Notes: generated by a model not told the origin, from the letters alone. A stretch of DNA of 62,975 nt from Oscillospiraceae bacterium (GCA_015067465.1 SVMK01000003.1:1-62975); one strand, 5' to 3'. Positions 1 through 8,759 are shown, counted from the first letter of the stretch. Made by a program: numbers and translations.

Positions 1-114
1 TGATACGGAATATGGTTCTAAAAGAAGCAATACTCCCGTGACAAATAAGCTCAAAAATAATATCCATCCTAAAAAAACAGCTATAGGTGCTTTTTTACTT
101 GTATTCTTCCACAT
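1..114 (-). CDS. Membrane protein, N-terminal fragment (runs off the window)
   Basis: Reading the minus strand from an ATG at 114-112 gives 38 codons with no stop before the window edge. The peptide starts MWKNTSKKAPIAVF and continues as one strongly hydrophobic stretch (about residues 11-32), so it is either a signal anchor or the first membrane helix of a larger protein. AAAGGG lies about 9 nt upstream of the ATG as a ribosome binding site. Codon choice is AT-rich, unlike everything from about 450 onward, which may mean transferred DNA beyond the left edge. No family can be recognised from this fragment. Confidence 0.6.
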   Translation of the reverse strand, partial: MWKNTSKKAPIAVFLGWILFLSLFVTGVLLLLEPYSVS

Positions 115-145
115 GACTTTTTTCCCTTTACTTTAAATCTGTTCT

Positions 146-205
146 CTATTTAATCTCTCTTTTACTTAATCCCGCACATCCTAAGATTGCAAATATCAAT
201 GTCAA
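146..205 (-). CDS. Candidate 19-aa leader/small peptide
   Basis: On the minus strand an exceptionally good Shine-Dalgarno (AAAGGAGGTG) sits 6-7 nt upstream of a TTG codon that opens a 19-residue frame, MTLIFAILGCAGLSKREIK, ending in TAG. It lies 31 nt upstream of the partial membrane-protein gene and in the same orientation, so it could be a leader peptide or a small hydrophobic protein co-transcribed with it. Evidence is the ribosome binding site alone; there is no family match I can name. Confidence 0.3.
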   Translation of the reverse strand: MTLIFAILGCAGLSKREIK

Positions 206-314
206 TATCACACCTCCTTTTTGTTTTCTATTACTTAGACTGACAATAATCGCTTTTGTTACAAAAAATTTTAATATTTTTTATCAACACTTCAATACCA
301 GAAGTATAGCGCAC

Positions 315-400
315 GCAGCGGAAATTTTAAATTCCTAAATCGGTGGATTTATCTCCGCTGCGGGAACTAATCATCCCATTTCCGTTCCAAAACGGAAATG
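315..400. promoter_or_regulatory. Leader region of the OYE gene with two inverted repeats
   Basis: The stretch 115-484 between the AT-rich left end and the 485 gene contains only the tiny minus-strand frame at 146-205 and two inverted repeats. GCAGCGGA (315-322) pairs with TCCGCTGC (354-361), and CATTTCCGTT (377-386) pairs with AACGGAAATG (391-400) around a 4-nt centre. The second is a perfect 10-bp arm about 85 nt before the start codon and could be an operator or a 5'-UTR hairpin. No clear -35/-10 pair was found. Confidence 0.4.
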
Positions 401-484
401 CATCTCCGAAAATGGATTTGATTGCGTCGGCAGCGCATGCTATGATTTTACCAACAACAAAACTTGTGAAAAGGAGCCGAAAAA

Positions 485-2467
485 ATGGGTTCTTCCTACA
501 AACATGTTTTCACCCCCATGACCATCAAAGGCGTTGAATTCAAAAACCGCATCGAAAGCGCCCCCATGTCGCCCAAGCTGACCACCGCGGACGGCTGTAT
601 CACCACGGAGTTTCTGGAATTTTTCCGCCCCATCGCCCGTGGCGGCCCCGCCGTTGTCACAATCGGCAACTCCGCCGTGGACCTCAGCGAATCTCAGGAT
701 GAAACGCGCCATGCCGATCTCGGGCATGACGATGTGATGCTGGGGCTCAGCCGCTATGTGGACATGTGCGAAAACTACGGTGCGCTGGCCTCCATCGAGG
801 TCAACCATTCCGGCATGGACGCCGTGTACGAATTCACCCATCGCGCTCCTTACGGCCCCAGCGCCTGCTATACCGCCGATGAACTGCGCCGCGCAAAGGA
901 AAACGGCCGCGAGCCCGTTCAGGTCATTGAGATGGACCATGAAAAGATTCAGCAAACCGTTGACAAATTCGCCGAAGCCGTGCTGCGCTGCAAAAAAGCC
1001 GGCTTCAAAATGGTTTTGCTCCACGGCGGTCACGGCAATCTGATCCCCCAGTTTCTGAGTCCGTTTTCCAACAAACGCAGCGACTGCTACGGCGGCAGTC
1101 TTGAAAACCGCGCACGTTTCCCGCTGGAAGTATTGGACGCCATCCGGAAAAAGGTCGGCCCCGATTTCATCATCGAATATCGCATCTCCGCAACCGAATT
1201 TGTGGAAGACGGCATGGGCGTTGAAGAAACGCTTGAGTTTGCAAAGATGATTCAAGATAAAATCGACATTCTCCACGTTTCCGCCGGCATGCGCGCCGTT
1301 GTCAGCAAAATCCCCTACATGATGCAGCCGATGTATCTACCTCATCGTTTCAATGTTCACTTTGCGGAGCGCTTCCGCAAAGAGCTGAACATCCCCATCA
1401 CCGCCGTTGGTTCCATTATGAATCTGCAAAACGCCGAGGACATTCTGGCAAACGGCCTTGCCGACATGGTTGCCATCGCCCGTCCCTTCCTCGCCGATCC
1501 CGAACTGGTGCGCAAGGCCGCGCAGGGGCGCGATGACGAAATCTGCCCCTGCATCCGCTGCAACTACCACGGCCGCGTTACCCGCGGCAAAGGCATTGCC
1601 TGCGCTGTAAACCCCCTTTGCGGACGCGAAATGCAGTTCCCCCGCGGGGTGGAAAAAGCCCCGGAGAAGAAAAAAGTGGTCGTTGTGGGCGGCGGCCCTG
1701 CCGGTATGCAGGCTGCCTGCACCGCCCGCGAGCGCGGGCACGACGTTGTGCTGTTTGAAAGCGCAGCGCAACTGGGCGGCAATCTTATCCCCGCGAGCGC
1801 GCTGGACTTCAAGCACGACGTTCGCTCTTATATGAACTGGGCCGTTCGCCGCACGGAAAAAAGCGGCGCGGACATCCGCCTTTCCACCCCCGCCACGCCC
1901 GAGCTGATCGCCGCGGAAAAGCCCGACGCACTCATCATCGCCGCCGGCGCCCGCCCCTTCGTTCCGCCCGTTCGCGGCATCGATGCCCCGCACGTCATGT
2001 GGGCGCCCGAGGCTGACATGGGAACGAAAGCGGTTGGAGAACATGTGGTGGTGCTCGGCGCCGGCGTTGTCGGCTACGAATCCGCCGCGGCACTGGGAAA
2101 AAAAGGCCACAAGGTCACCATCATCGAGATGCAGCCGAGCGCCGTCGGTCTCATGGCAGCGGGCGCAGCGCGCTTCACGCTCATGGACATGGCTGACCAA
2201 GCAGGCGTTTCCCTGCGCCTTTCCACCGCACTGAGAGAAGTGCACGAAAAGAGCATTGTGTGCTGCGACCTGACCACCGGCGAGGAATTTGAGCTGCCCT
2301 GCGACAGCCTGCTTCTGGCAGCCGGACTCCGCCCCAGAAAGGATGTGGTGGACGCGCTGCGCCACTGCATCGCCGAGCCCGACGTCTACATTGTCGGCGA
2401 CGCCCGCGCCCCCCAGAGCATCGCCACCGCCGTCAATCAGGCTTTCGGCGCCGCTTCCGAAATATAA
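485..2467 (+). CDS. Old-yellow-enzyme family NADH:flavin oxidoreductase (FMN/Fe-S/FAD, dienoyl-CoA-reductase type)
   Basis: This 660-aa protein has the layout of 2,4-dienoyl-CoA reductase/BaiCD-type enoate reductases. An N-terminal FMN TIM barrel (about 1-340) has the HGGHGNLIPQFLSP motif. A Cys-rich segment follows (about 355-380), then an FAD/NAD(P) module with GGGPAGM (about 400) and a second dinucleotide fold GAGVVGYES (about 520). Such enzymes pass hydride from NAD(P)H through FAD and Fe-S to FMN to reduce activated C=C bonds. The Fe-S motif reads CPCIRCNYHG...ACAVNP: the Cys normally four residues after the second ligand is Gly here, with an extra Cys upstream. AAGGAG at 471-476 fixes the start. 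It is convergent with the Fe-S operon and probably serves the same pathway; the substrate is unknown. Confidence 0.88.
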   Translation: MGSSYKHVFTPMTIKGVEFKNRIESAPMSPKLTTADGCITTEFLEFFRPIARGGPAVVTIGNSAVDLSESQDETRHADLGHDDVMLGLSRYVDMCENYGALASIEVNHSGMDAVYEFTHRAPYGPSACYTADELRRAKENGREPVQVIEMDHEKIQQTVDKFAEAVLRCKKAGFKMVLLHGGHGNLIPQFLSPFSNKRSDCYGGSLENRARFPLEVLDAIRKKVGPDFIIEYRISATEFVEDGMGVEETLEFAKMIQDKIDILHVSAGMRAVVSKIPYMMQPMYLPHRFNVHFAERFRKELNIPITAVGSIMNLQNAEDILANGLADMVAIARPFLADPELVRKAAQGRDDEICPCIRCNYHGRVTRGKGIACAVNPLCGREMQFPRGVEKAPEKKKVVVVGGGPAGMQAACTARERGHDVVLFESAAQLGGNLIPASALDFKHDVRSYMNWAVRRTEKSGADIRLSTPATPELIAAEKPDALIIAAGARPFVPPVRGIDAPHVMWAPEADMGTKAVGEHVVVLGAGVVGYESAAALGKKGHKVTIIEMQPSAVGLMAAGAARFTLMDMADQAGVSLRLSTALREVHEKSIVCCDLTTGEEFELPCDSLLLAAGLRPRKDVVDALRHCIAEPDVYIVGDARAPQSIATAVNQAFGAASEI

Positions 2468-2480
2468 CCGCTGAAAAAAG

Positions 2481-2518
2481 ACTGTCCGCCTCCGGCTGCA
2501 AAGCCAAAGGCGGACAGT
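2481..2518. terminator. Bidirectional terminator between OYE gene and LysR gene
   Basis: ACTGTCCGCC (2481-2490) pairs perfectly with GGCGGACAGT (2509-2518). A run of A precedes the stem and a T-rich run follows it, so it can terminate both convergent transcripts. Confidence 0.85.
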
Positions 2519-2521
2519 TTA

Positions 2522-3454
2522 TTATTTTTCGGCACTGCGGGCCGCAATCGCGGCCTTGAAGCGCTTTAACGCGGGACTTGGGTTCTTTTTCATGCACACG
2601 AAATATGACGACACACAGCCGCTCCAGTCGGTCAGGCGGACATAGCCCACCCCGGGATAGCTGCGGTCACAGCGCGGCGACGGAATCGCCAGCTTCAGCT
2701 GCGTGGCAAGCCGGTAAACGCCTGCGTCATTGGTATCCAGAAATGTGGAGCGCAGTTCAAAGCCGTATTTGCGACTGAGTTCCACAAAGGGCATCATGTT
2801 GTTGCCACAGGCAAGGGATAGACGGTCGGAATTGAATGCGATGTCAAACTCCGCAAACTCGCGGAATGTTGCCCCTTCCGGATAGTTTGCGGCATACTCC
2901 TGCGCAACCGCAAGATACATTTCCTCCTGCCGTTCCACCGGAATAAACTCGCATTCCCGCTCCTGCCGGAATTCCCGGATAAAGCCGATATCGTCCAGCT
3001 CGCCCTGCACCACCAGAAACGCACCGTCGAGCCGGCCTGCCCCCACCTGCCGCAAAAATTCGCTGGCATAGCCGTGGATCTGCTCCAAACCGGTTTCCGG
3101 ATTTTCCAGAATATAGTCGGTGATGATGTCCTCCTCGCCGTAGCTCCAGCGCTTGTTCGGCGTGCCGATTTTCAGCGGACCCGGTTTATCCCGGAGCATG
3201 CTGAGCGTTCCGTTGAGCTTATCCCACGCCTCCTGCATGGCAATCAGCTCATAAATCACCGCCCGGCCTTCCGCCGTCATTTCCGCACCGCTGGCCTTGT
3301 TGCCCCGCACAAAGAGCTTCACGCCCAGTTCCTTCTCCACGGAGGCGATATGCTTCGACACCACCGCAGGGGTATAGTTGAGCTGATACGCCGCCTCGGC
3401 AAAATTTGAGCATTGGGCAACGGTTACTATGGTTTTTATCAGGTGAACATTCAT
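2522..3454 (-). CDS. LysR-family transcriptional regulator
   Basis: The 310-aa protein begins with a winged helix-turn-helix typical of LysR proteins (about residues 3-62: FAEAAYQLNYTPAVVSKHIASVE, split as FAEAAYQLNYTP and AVVSKHIASVE), followed by an effector-binding domain. GGGGAG about 9 nt upstream supports the ATG at 3454. It follows the 3480 flavoprotein gene by 25 nt on the same strand, so it is probably the last gene of the Fe-S/flavin operon and its likely local regulator. The operon has a second LysR gene upstream at 11229-12122, so which one controls which promoter is open. Confidence 0.9.
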   Translation of the reverse strand: MNVHLIKTIVTVAQCSNFAEAAYQLNYTPAVVSKHIASVEKELGVKLFVRGNKASGAEMTAEGRAVIYELIAMQEAWDKLNGTLSMLRDKPGPLKIGTPNKRWSYGEEDIITDYILENPETGLEQIHGYASEFLRQVGAGRLDGAFLVVQGELDDIGFIREFRQERECEFIPVERQEEMYLAVAQEYAANYPEGATFREFAEFDIAFNSDRLSLACGNNMMPFVELSRKYGFELRSTFLDTNDAGVYRLATQLKLAIPSPRCDRSYPGVGYVRLTDWSGCVSSYFVCMKKNPSPALKRFKAAIAARSAEK

Positions 3455-3479
3455 GGGCGCTCCCCTTCAACTGCCGAAA

Positions 3480-5009
3480 TTATGCCATGAAGCTGGTGTT
3501 GCCGTCTTTATCCATAATCATGGCCATATCCTTGCTGATTACAATTTCACCTTCCATATCGCGCACTCTGGCCCAGTAGCCTTTCAGCGGCTCATCCAGC
3601 GGCACGCCCTGGCTTTTTTGCATCTCACGCACCTTTCTGCCGTCGAGCTGCGCGGGCAAAACACCTTCACGGACGCACAGCGCCGCAGCGTTGCCCGCCG
3701 CCTGTCCGGTGGTCATGGAGGTTGCGATAATGCGAACAGCGCCGATTGCATCCCAGTCGGCGGACAGGCAACGTCCGGCGGAAAGCAGATTATCCACGCC
3801 GCTGGCCACCAGCGCGCGGTAAGGCACCTCGGCAAAATTTCTGGGGTTGGGACGGGCTTCGCAGCCGCCCATGGGCACGAAAGGATGCATATAGAGATCA
3901 GCATCGTCAGGGGACGGGCGGCACACACCGTTGGGCACCGGTTCGGGCAGATGGATGTGGCGCTTGGCGTCGCCCTTGCTGCTGGTGGGATGGTGGGCGT
4001 CGAGCACCTCCGGGAAGATGGCAATGCCGTCCGGGAATTTCTCTGCGTTGCAGATATCCTTTGCCGTGTAGATATATTCGCCGACAATTCTGCGGCTCTC
4101 TCGCGTGCCGTTCATCTCGGCAAAATGCGTGAGGGCACAGTTTTCAAAGCCGGGCATATATTTCTTCATAAAGTCCACCAGCAGAAGCACTTTGCGGTGC
4201 TGGTCCACGATCTGACGGGAGAGGTCCTCCACGCTGTCGTTGCGGCAATAGTGGGAATGCGTGGCGTCGAGCGTAACATCCATGCACTCTTCGTTGTCGC
4301 TGCCCACCACGGGATACACAAGCGCACCGGGTGCCACGATAAAAGGCAGATCGCCGTTGGCGATGGCTTCGTTCTGCTTATAGACAAGATAGTTCAATCG
4401 CTGTTCTGCGGGTTTGTTTTTGATCTCCTGCTTATATTCTTCCCATGCCTCTTTGTACTTTTTGTAATTGACATAGGAAAGGCGGAAGCCCATGGAGGTG
4501 GACTCGTTCAGTCCCATAAACTCCGCGTTGCCGATCTCGCAGGGCACGCCTGCGGCGTTGGCAACAATGGCGTCGCCGGTGGTGTCGATGATGATTTTGG
4601 CTTTAATCTCGATTTTTCCGCCGGCGCCGTAGGCAATCACGGAATCAATGTGGCCGCTGTTCACCACGCAATCCGCCACGTGAACGCCGTAAAGCACGCG
4701 GCATCCCGCCTGCAGAAGCATGTGCTCCAGCTCCACCTTGCCGCTTTCCGGCTCAATGGCGGGCAGATGCGGTCGAATCACCGCTTTCCCCTGATTTGCA
4801 AGACGGTTTACCCATTCTTCGCAGATGCCGTCCACATGCCCGGCGATGCCGGTGATGTAGCCGTTGGTGCAAAGTCCGCCGAGGGACTCGCGCTTTTCTA
4901 TGAGCAGCGTGCGCATGCCGTTTCTGGCCGCCGCAATGCCGGCAGACGCGCCGGCGACGCCGCCGCCGCAAATGAGAACATCCACATTGTAGTTGGTGTT
5001 AGTGTTCAT
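3480..5009 (-). CDS. FAD-dependent oxidoreductase (FAD_oxidored type)
   Basis: The protein is 509 aa and opens with a classic ADP-binding fold (DVLICGGGVAGASAGIAAA, about residues 10-30), followed by RESLGGLCTNG, a motif of the FAD-dependent oxidoreductases related to fumarate reductase, GidA and HdrA-like flavoproteins. A second FAD-contact segment near the C terminus reads LLSAGRCLSADWDAIGAVR. It has no Fe-S motif or membrane segment, so it should be cytoplasmic. Its ATG overlaps the end of the UroD-fold gene by 4 nt, with GGAGGG about 8 nt upstream, so the two are translationally coupled. Substrate unknown. Confidence 0.82.
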   Translation of the reverse strand: MNTNTNYNVDVLICGGGVAGASAGIAAARNGMRTLLIEKRESLGGLCTNGYITGIAGHVDGICEEWVNRLANQGKAVIRPHLPAIEPESGKVELEHMLLQAGCRVLYGVHVADCVVNSGHIDSVIAYGAGGKIEIKAKIIIDTTGDAIVANAAGVPCEIGNAEFMGLNESTSMGFRLSYVNYKKYKEAWEEYKQEIKNKPAEQRLNYLVYKQNEAIANGDLPFIVAPGALVYPVVGSDNEECMDVTLDATHSHYCRNDSVEDLSRQIVDQHRKVLLLVDFMKKYMPGFENCALTHFAEMNGTRESRRIVGEYIYTAKDICNAEKFPDGIAIFPEVLDAHHPTSSKGDAKRHIHLPEPVPNGVCRPSPDDADLYMHPFVPMGGCEARPNPRNFAEVPYRALVASGVDNLLSAGRCLSADWDAIGAVRIIATSMTTGQAAGNAAALCVREGVLPAQLDGRKVREMQKSQGVPLDEPLKGYWARVRDMEGEIVISKDMAMIMDKDGNTSFMA

Positions 5010-6031
5010 TTTTCATACCCTCCGCTGTATTTTTCGAAGCTGTAACGGTAAAGTTCTTCTTCCATCAGGTAATACTTATCCCGGAAGCTGCTCTGCAGAT
5101 TCAGCGCCACGCCCGCGCCGGGGCTGCAATGTGCGCCGTAAGTGTCCACAATGCTCCGGATGTGCGCTTTCATGGTTTCCCCGTCCACTTCGTCGTCATG
5201 CACGATTTCCGGATTTGCCTTGTATTCGATCAAAACCCTGTCGCCATAGCGGGAAAGAATGCCCGGAATATCGTTGAGATCCTGAATCTCAAGTCCGTCC
5301 ACACCGATTTCCTCAACGAGATAGGGAATAAAGTCATCCACCTTGCCGCAGCAATGCGCGATAAATTTGGTTCCTCTTGCCTGCACGGCCTTCGCAAAGC
5401 GCCGCGTGGGCTCCAGAAGCGTCTGTTCAAAAAGCTTCGTTGAAAAAAACGGTCCGCGCGCCGTGCCGTAGTCGTCGGCTGCCACGATATAGTCCAGCGG
5501 GAAAACATCGCGCAAACAGTTGAAAAGCTCAATTTTATAGTCGGCAATGCGCTCAAACAGCGCTCTGCACTCTTCCGGCTCGGTGATAAGGTCCACCATA
5601 GCCTGCTCAAAATCTTCAAAACCGTGAAGCCGCTCAAAAATTCCGTTGGAAAAGCGCATATACAAAGCCCGGTTTTCGTCCCGGACAAAGCCTTCGGCGT
5701 CCTTGCTCCAGTCAATTGCCTGCAGGTCCGGCCACTTCACCTTCTCCCGCCACTCGGTCACCTCATCAAACACGCCGCCGCGGGGCATGTTGATGCCAAC
5801 CTCGGGAGAATATTCATACCATGCGCCAAACCAATCATAGCCCTCCCGGTCCTTGGGAACGCCGTCGCGGTTGCTGCGGGCAACCACCACCTGAGAGTCG
5901 GCATAAAGATTGGGCATCCACATGGGCTTTTTGTGCTCAAGTGCCAGCAGCAGGTTTTCTCTGGGGCTGATCGGCGTTTCGCGCTCAACCGGCGGCCACG
6001 TCGGACTCATCATCGGAATATTCAATGCCAT
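5006..6031 (-). CDS. UroD-fold protein, MtaA/CmuA-like methyltransferase candidate
   Basis: The 341-aa protein belongs to the uroporphyrinogen decarboxylase fold family. It is unlikely to be the heme enzyme because it carries FIAHCCGKVDDFIPYL, an HxCG site like the zinc-binding motif of corrinoid:thiol methyltransferases (MtaA, MtbA, CmuA). A further Cys in GAHCSPGAGVAL near residue 300 could be the third ligand. In those enzymes the zinc activates the thiol that accepts a methyl group from a corrinoid. It lies between a flavoprotein gene and a ferredoxin gene in a tight operon; GGAGA about 9 nt upstream supports the start. No corrinoid-protein gene is present in the window, so the methyltransferase role is inference. 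Confidence 0.8.
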   Translation of the reverse strand: MALNIPMMSPTWPPVERETPISPRENLLLALEHKKPMWMPNLYADSQVVVARSNRDGVPKDREGYDWFGAWYEYSPEVGINMPRGGVFDEVTEWREKVKWPDLQAIDWSKDAEGFVRDENRALYMRFSNGIFERLHGFEDFEQAMVDLITEPEECRALFERIADYKIELFNCLRDVFPLDYIVAADDYGTARGPFFSTKLFEQTLLEPTRRFAKAVQARGTKFIAHCCGKVDDFIPYLVEEIGVDGLEIQDLNDIPGILSRYGDRVLIEYKANPEIVHDDEVDGETMKAHIRSIVDTYGAHCSPGAGVALNLQSSFRDKYYLMEEELYRYSFEKYSGGYEK

Positions 6032-6046
6032 AGCGAATTTTCTCCA

Positions 6047-6226
6047 TCAATCGTTATTTTCAATGCTGATCGCTTCAAAGGGGCAGGCCGCAGCGCAGGC
6101 TCCGCAGGCGCTGCAGCCGGGTGCCACCTCAGCTGTTTTCGTAAAAATGATAATGCCGCCCGGACAAGCCCGCACACAGCAGCCGCAGCTGCGGCATTTT
6201 TCCGGATCAATCACAGCTTTTGCCAT
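6047..6226 (-). CDS. Small 2[4Fe-4S] ferredoxin, 59 aa
   Basis: A 59-codon frame on the minus strand begins MAKAVIDPEKCRSCG and holds two complete cluster motifs, CRSCGCCVRACP (from residue 11) and CSACGACAAACP (from residue 38), the standard bacterial 2[4Fe-4S] ferredoxin layout. GGAGG lies 9 nt upstream of the ATG. It starts 4 nt after the stop of the FAD_binding_2 gene and ends 15 nt before the UroD-fold gene. As the only small carrier in the operon it is the natural electron donor to the neighbouring flavoproteins and QueG-like proteins. It is easily missed in annotation because of its length. Confidence 0.92.
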   Translation of the reverse strand: MAKAVIDPEKCRSCGCCVRACPGGIIIFTKTAEVAPGCSACGACAAACPFEAISIENND

Positions 6227-6230
6227 GTTC

Positions 6231-7772
6231 TCATGCCTCCGCCAGCGCGCGCCCGAGCAGATATCCGAACGTCAGCGCGGTGCCGTGGCTGTTTCCGGGC
6301 AGGAGCATGGGATAGTCCACACCGTAGCGCCCGCCGGCGGTGTTCCCGATTGCATACAGTCCGGGAATGGCGCTGCCATCTTCTTTGAGCACGCGCATTG
6401 CGGTGTCCACCTTCACGCCGCCAACCACGGAAAGCAGCGCGGGGCCGTACTGCCGGGCAATATAGGGCGGCTTGTCAATGGGGATCAGCAGCTCCGGGCG
6501 CTTGCCAAACTCGGTGTCGCGGCCTTCGGCGCACATGCGGTTGTAATTGCTGAGCGTTTCCGCAAAGCCCTTGGGGTCCACGCCCATTTTTTCCGCAAGT
6601 TCCTCCGGCGTATCGGCCGTAACCGCGCAGCCTGTTTTGAAGCCCCAGTCCAGCCGACCTTCTTCATACTCAAGCTGAAATTCTTCCTTTTTCCCGATGG
6701 CAAAATCGTTGCCCCAGTAAATCCCGCCGCCGTAGGGCAGCGTTGCAGGCACTTTGCTGCGCCACTCGGAATCGAAAACAGCCCATGCGTATCTCAGCCC
6801 GGCTTTGATCACGCCGTAGGCTCTGGCCTGCAGGTAGTTGTCTTCGTTCATAAAGCGCTTCCCGTCAGGCTTGACGAACAGGAAGCAGAAGTTTGCATGG
6901 CGATGGGCCTGCGGATGCATAATGGTCGGGAACTCCCCGTCCTCGAACGCCGCGCCCGCCCAAAGCGCCGCGCGGTGACCGTCGCCGTTGTCGCAGCCTT
7001 TGGGGCCACAGATTTTGGCTGCAACCTTGTTTGCCACCGGGCACAGGTCTTCGCACATCTCGTCATTGCCGCCGATGCCGCCCGTGGCAAGCACCACGCC
7101 GCGGCGTCCCTCCACGGCGATGAGCCGTCCGTCCGCCGCGCGTGCAATCGCGCCGCGCACATGCTCCCCGTCCATGCTCAGCTGCAGCATGGGCGTGGAA
7201 AACAGAAATCGCACGCCTTTTTTCACGCACTCGCGATACACCGGTTCGAGCACATCGTTCAGCCCGCCAAACTTTCCTTCCCGGGAAACGGGACCGTCAT
7301 AAAACATATGCGCGCCGTGAATCTCGCGGTAGGTTTCGCCTTTATACAAACAGCCCTGCAGTTCCGGCCGCACACCATATTCCGGCCTTGTAACCAGTTC
7401 CACCAGCCAGTCCATCGCTTCCGGACTTTTATAGGCAAACAATCGCACCAGCGACTCGTCGCAGCGGTTGCAGCAGCGCTTGATCCACTCTCTTACCACC
7501 GCGTCGGGATCGTTCACATAGCCCCGCTCCGCCATAAGCGAAGAGTTTACAACGCCGATATTAAAGCCTCTCGCGGTGTATTTTCCGAATTTTTCGAGCA
7601 CCAGAACGTCGGCGCCCTTTTCCGCGGCACTAAGCGCGCAGCAAAGCCCGGCGATGCCGGCGCCAATCACCAGAACATCGCAGGAATACCTCTCGCTGCA
7701 TGCGGCAGGGTCAATTGTTTCGGGAGCCTGCGCCCAGCTTCCCCATCGTTTTCTTGCTGTCATAAAAGGCAC
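6231..7772 (-). CDS. FAD-binding (fumarate-reductase/ketosteroid-dehydrogenase-like) flavoprotein
   Basis: The protein is 513 aa. Its N-terminal dinucleotide fold reads DVLVIGAGIAGLCCALSAAE and is followed by EKFGKYTARGFNIG. The C terminus carries a second FAD-binding stretch, YAIGNTAGGRYGVDYPML, and GNSHGTALTFGYLLGR. This is the FAD_binding_2 arrangement of fumarate reductase flavoproteins, urocanate reductase and 3-ketosteroid dehydrogenases. It lacks a heme, FMN-attachment or secretion domain, so electrons must come from a separate partner; the adjacent ferredoxin (4 nt downstream) is the obvious candidate. Such enzymes usually reduce or desaturate C=C bonds next to a carbonyl. The actual substrate cannot be told. 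Confidence 0.83.
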   Translation of the reverse strand: MPFMTARKRWGSWAQAPETIDPAACSERYSCDVLVIGAGIAGLCCALSAAEKGADVLVLEKFGKYTARGFNIGVVNSSLMAERGYVNDPDAVVREWIKRCCNRCDESLVRLFAYKSPEAMDWLVELVTRPEYGVRPELQGCLYKGETYREIHGAHMFYDGPVSREGKFGGLNDVLEPVYRECVKKGVRFLFSTPMLQLSMDGEHVRGAIARAADGRLIAVEGRRGVVLATGGIGGNDEMCEDLCPVANKVAAKICGPKGCDNGDGHRAALWAGAAFEDGEFPTIMHPQAHRHANFCFLFVKPDGKRFMNEDNYLQARAYGVIKAGLRYAWAVFDSEWRSKVPATLPYGGGIYWGNDFAIGKKEEFQLEYEEGRLDWGFKTGCAVTADTPEELAEKMGVDPKGFAETLSNYNRMCAEGRDTEFGKRPELLIPIDKPPYIARQYGPALLSVVGGVKVDTAMRVLKEDGSAIPGLYAIGNTAGGRYGVDYPMLLPGNSHGTALTFGYLLGRALAEA

Positions 7773-7775
7773 CTC

Positions 7776-8744
7776 TTATCCCTTTATGTAGTCTTCCGGC
7801 TTAAACGCGCTGAATCCGGTGTCGGCAAAGCGCGCTTTCCAGCCGCCCACGGGGCAATAGATCAGGCAGCGCTCGCAGAGATAGCGGGGGTAATGCTCAA
7901 TGGAAAGGCCGTTCACGGGCTTTTTCTCAAACGCAGCAGCCAGCGCATCCTCGCCGGGATCGTTGTCCATAATCAGATCCGGCACCGGCACACGGCCCTG
8001 AAACTCTTTTCGCATACCCAGCGCAGCCACCGCGCAGGCGTTGGCCTTGATCGCGCCGACCTCCACGCTTTTCCCTGCCACGGACTTTTCCGAAGTGCAG
8101 CCGCCGCAGGGCTGCGCAATCGCACCCACGGGACACACCGCGGCGCAGATGCCGCACGAAGCCGGGTTGCAGAGCTTTTCACCCGCATAGGGCACATCAG
8201 ACTCCAGTTCCAGCGTGGTCAGCACCGCGCAGAGCATCTGCCGGGGACCGTATTCGGGTGTGAGAAAGCGGTTGCTCCAGCCAAATTCGCCCAACCCGGC
8301 CGCCATCGCGGCTTTCCATATATCCAGCGGCATTCCCTGACCGTAGGGATCGGCAAAATACTTTCCCGGATAGCGGTCGGGCACCATGCTCTGCTGCACG
8401 TTAAACGGCAGCGGCATGGCAACGGCGCCGTAAGTCTGCTCAATGTAGTTGCAGATATTGAAGCAGTCGTTCACCAGCAAAAAATTCGGCGCCAGATCGT
8501 CGCAGTAAGCCGCGTAGGAACTCTGCGCCTGAATTTTTTTGTTTTCATGCGCCCGAAACATTGCCTGCATCGCGCCGTCGGAAAGCGCCCTGCCAAAAAC
8601 GATGATGCTCTTCGCGCCGGGCAGCAGATCGCCGCAGCGGTGGCCTTCCGGCTCCCCATCCAGCGCTGCCGCGGAAGCGATACCCACCAGATCGAGATCG
8701 CAGCGGTCTTTTATATAGTTTTTCAGTGTTTGTGCCATATTCAT
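7776..8744 (-). CDS. QueG-like double [4Fe-4S] protein, paralog A
   Basis: The 322-aa protein resembles the epoxyqueuosine reductase/reductive dehalogenase superfamily. It has an N-terminal domain with LLPGAKSIIVFGRAL (about residues 40-55), like the cobalamin-binding domain of QueG. Cluster 1 is CNPASCGICAAVCPVGAI (about 190-207) and cluster 2 is CERCLIYCPVGGW (about 288-300). It stops about 20 residues after cluster 2, so it lacks the C-terminal extension of many QueG proteins. GGGAGG 9 nt upstream supports the ATG at 8744. Two paralogs follow upstream in the same operon (9092-10054 and 10068-10997), which argues for a catabolic role rather than tRNA modification. The cobalamin dependence is inferred from the family. 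Confidence 0.8.
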   Translation of the reverse strand: MNMAQTLKNYIKDRCDLDLVGIASAAALDGEPEGHRCGDLLPGAKSIIVFGRALSDGAMQAMFRAHENKKIQAQSSYAAYCDDLAPNFLLVNDCFNICNYIEQTYGAVAMPLPFNVQQSMVPDRYPGKYFADPYGQGMPLDIWKAAMAAGLGEFGWSNRFLTPEYGPRQMLCAVLTTLELESDVPYAGEKLCNPASCGICAAVCPVGAIAQPCGGCTSEKSVAGKSVEVGAIKANACAVAALGMRKEFQGRVPVPDLIMDNDPGEDALAAAFEKKPVNGLSIEHYPRYLCERCLIYCPVGGWKARFADTGFSAFKPEDYIKG

Positions 8745-8759
8745 AGCTTCACCCTCCCG

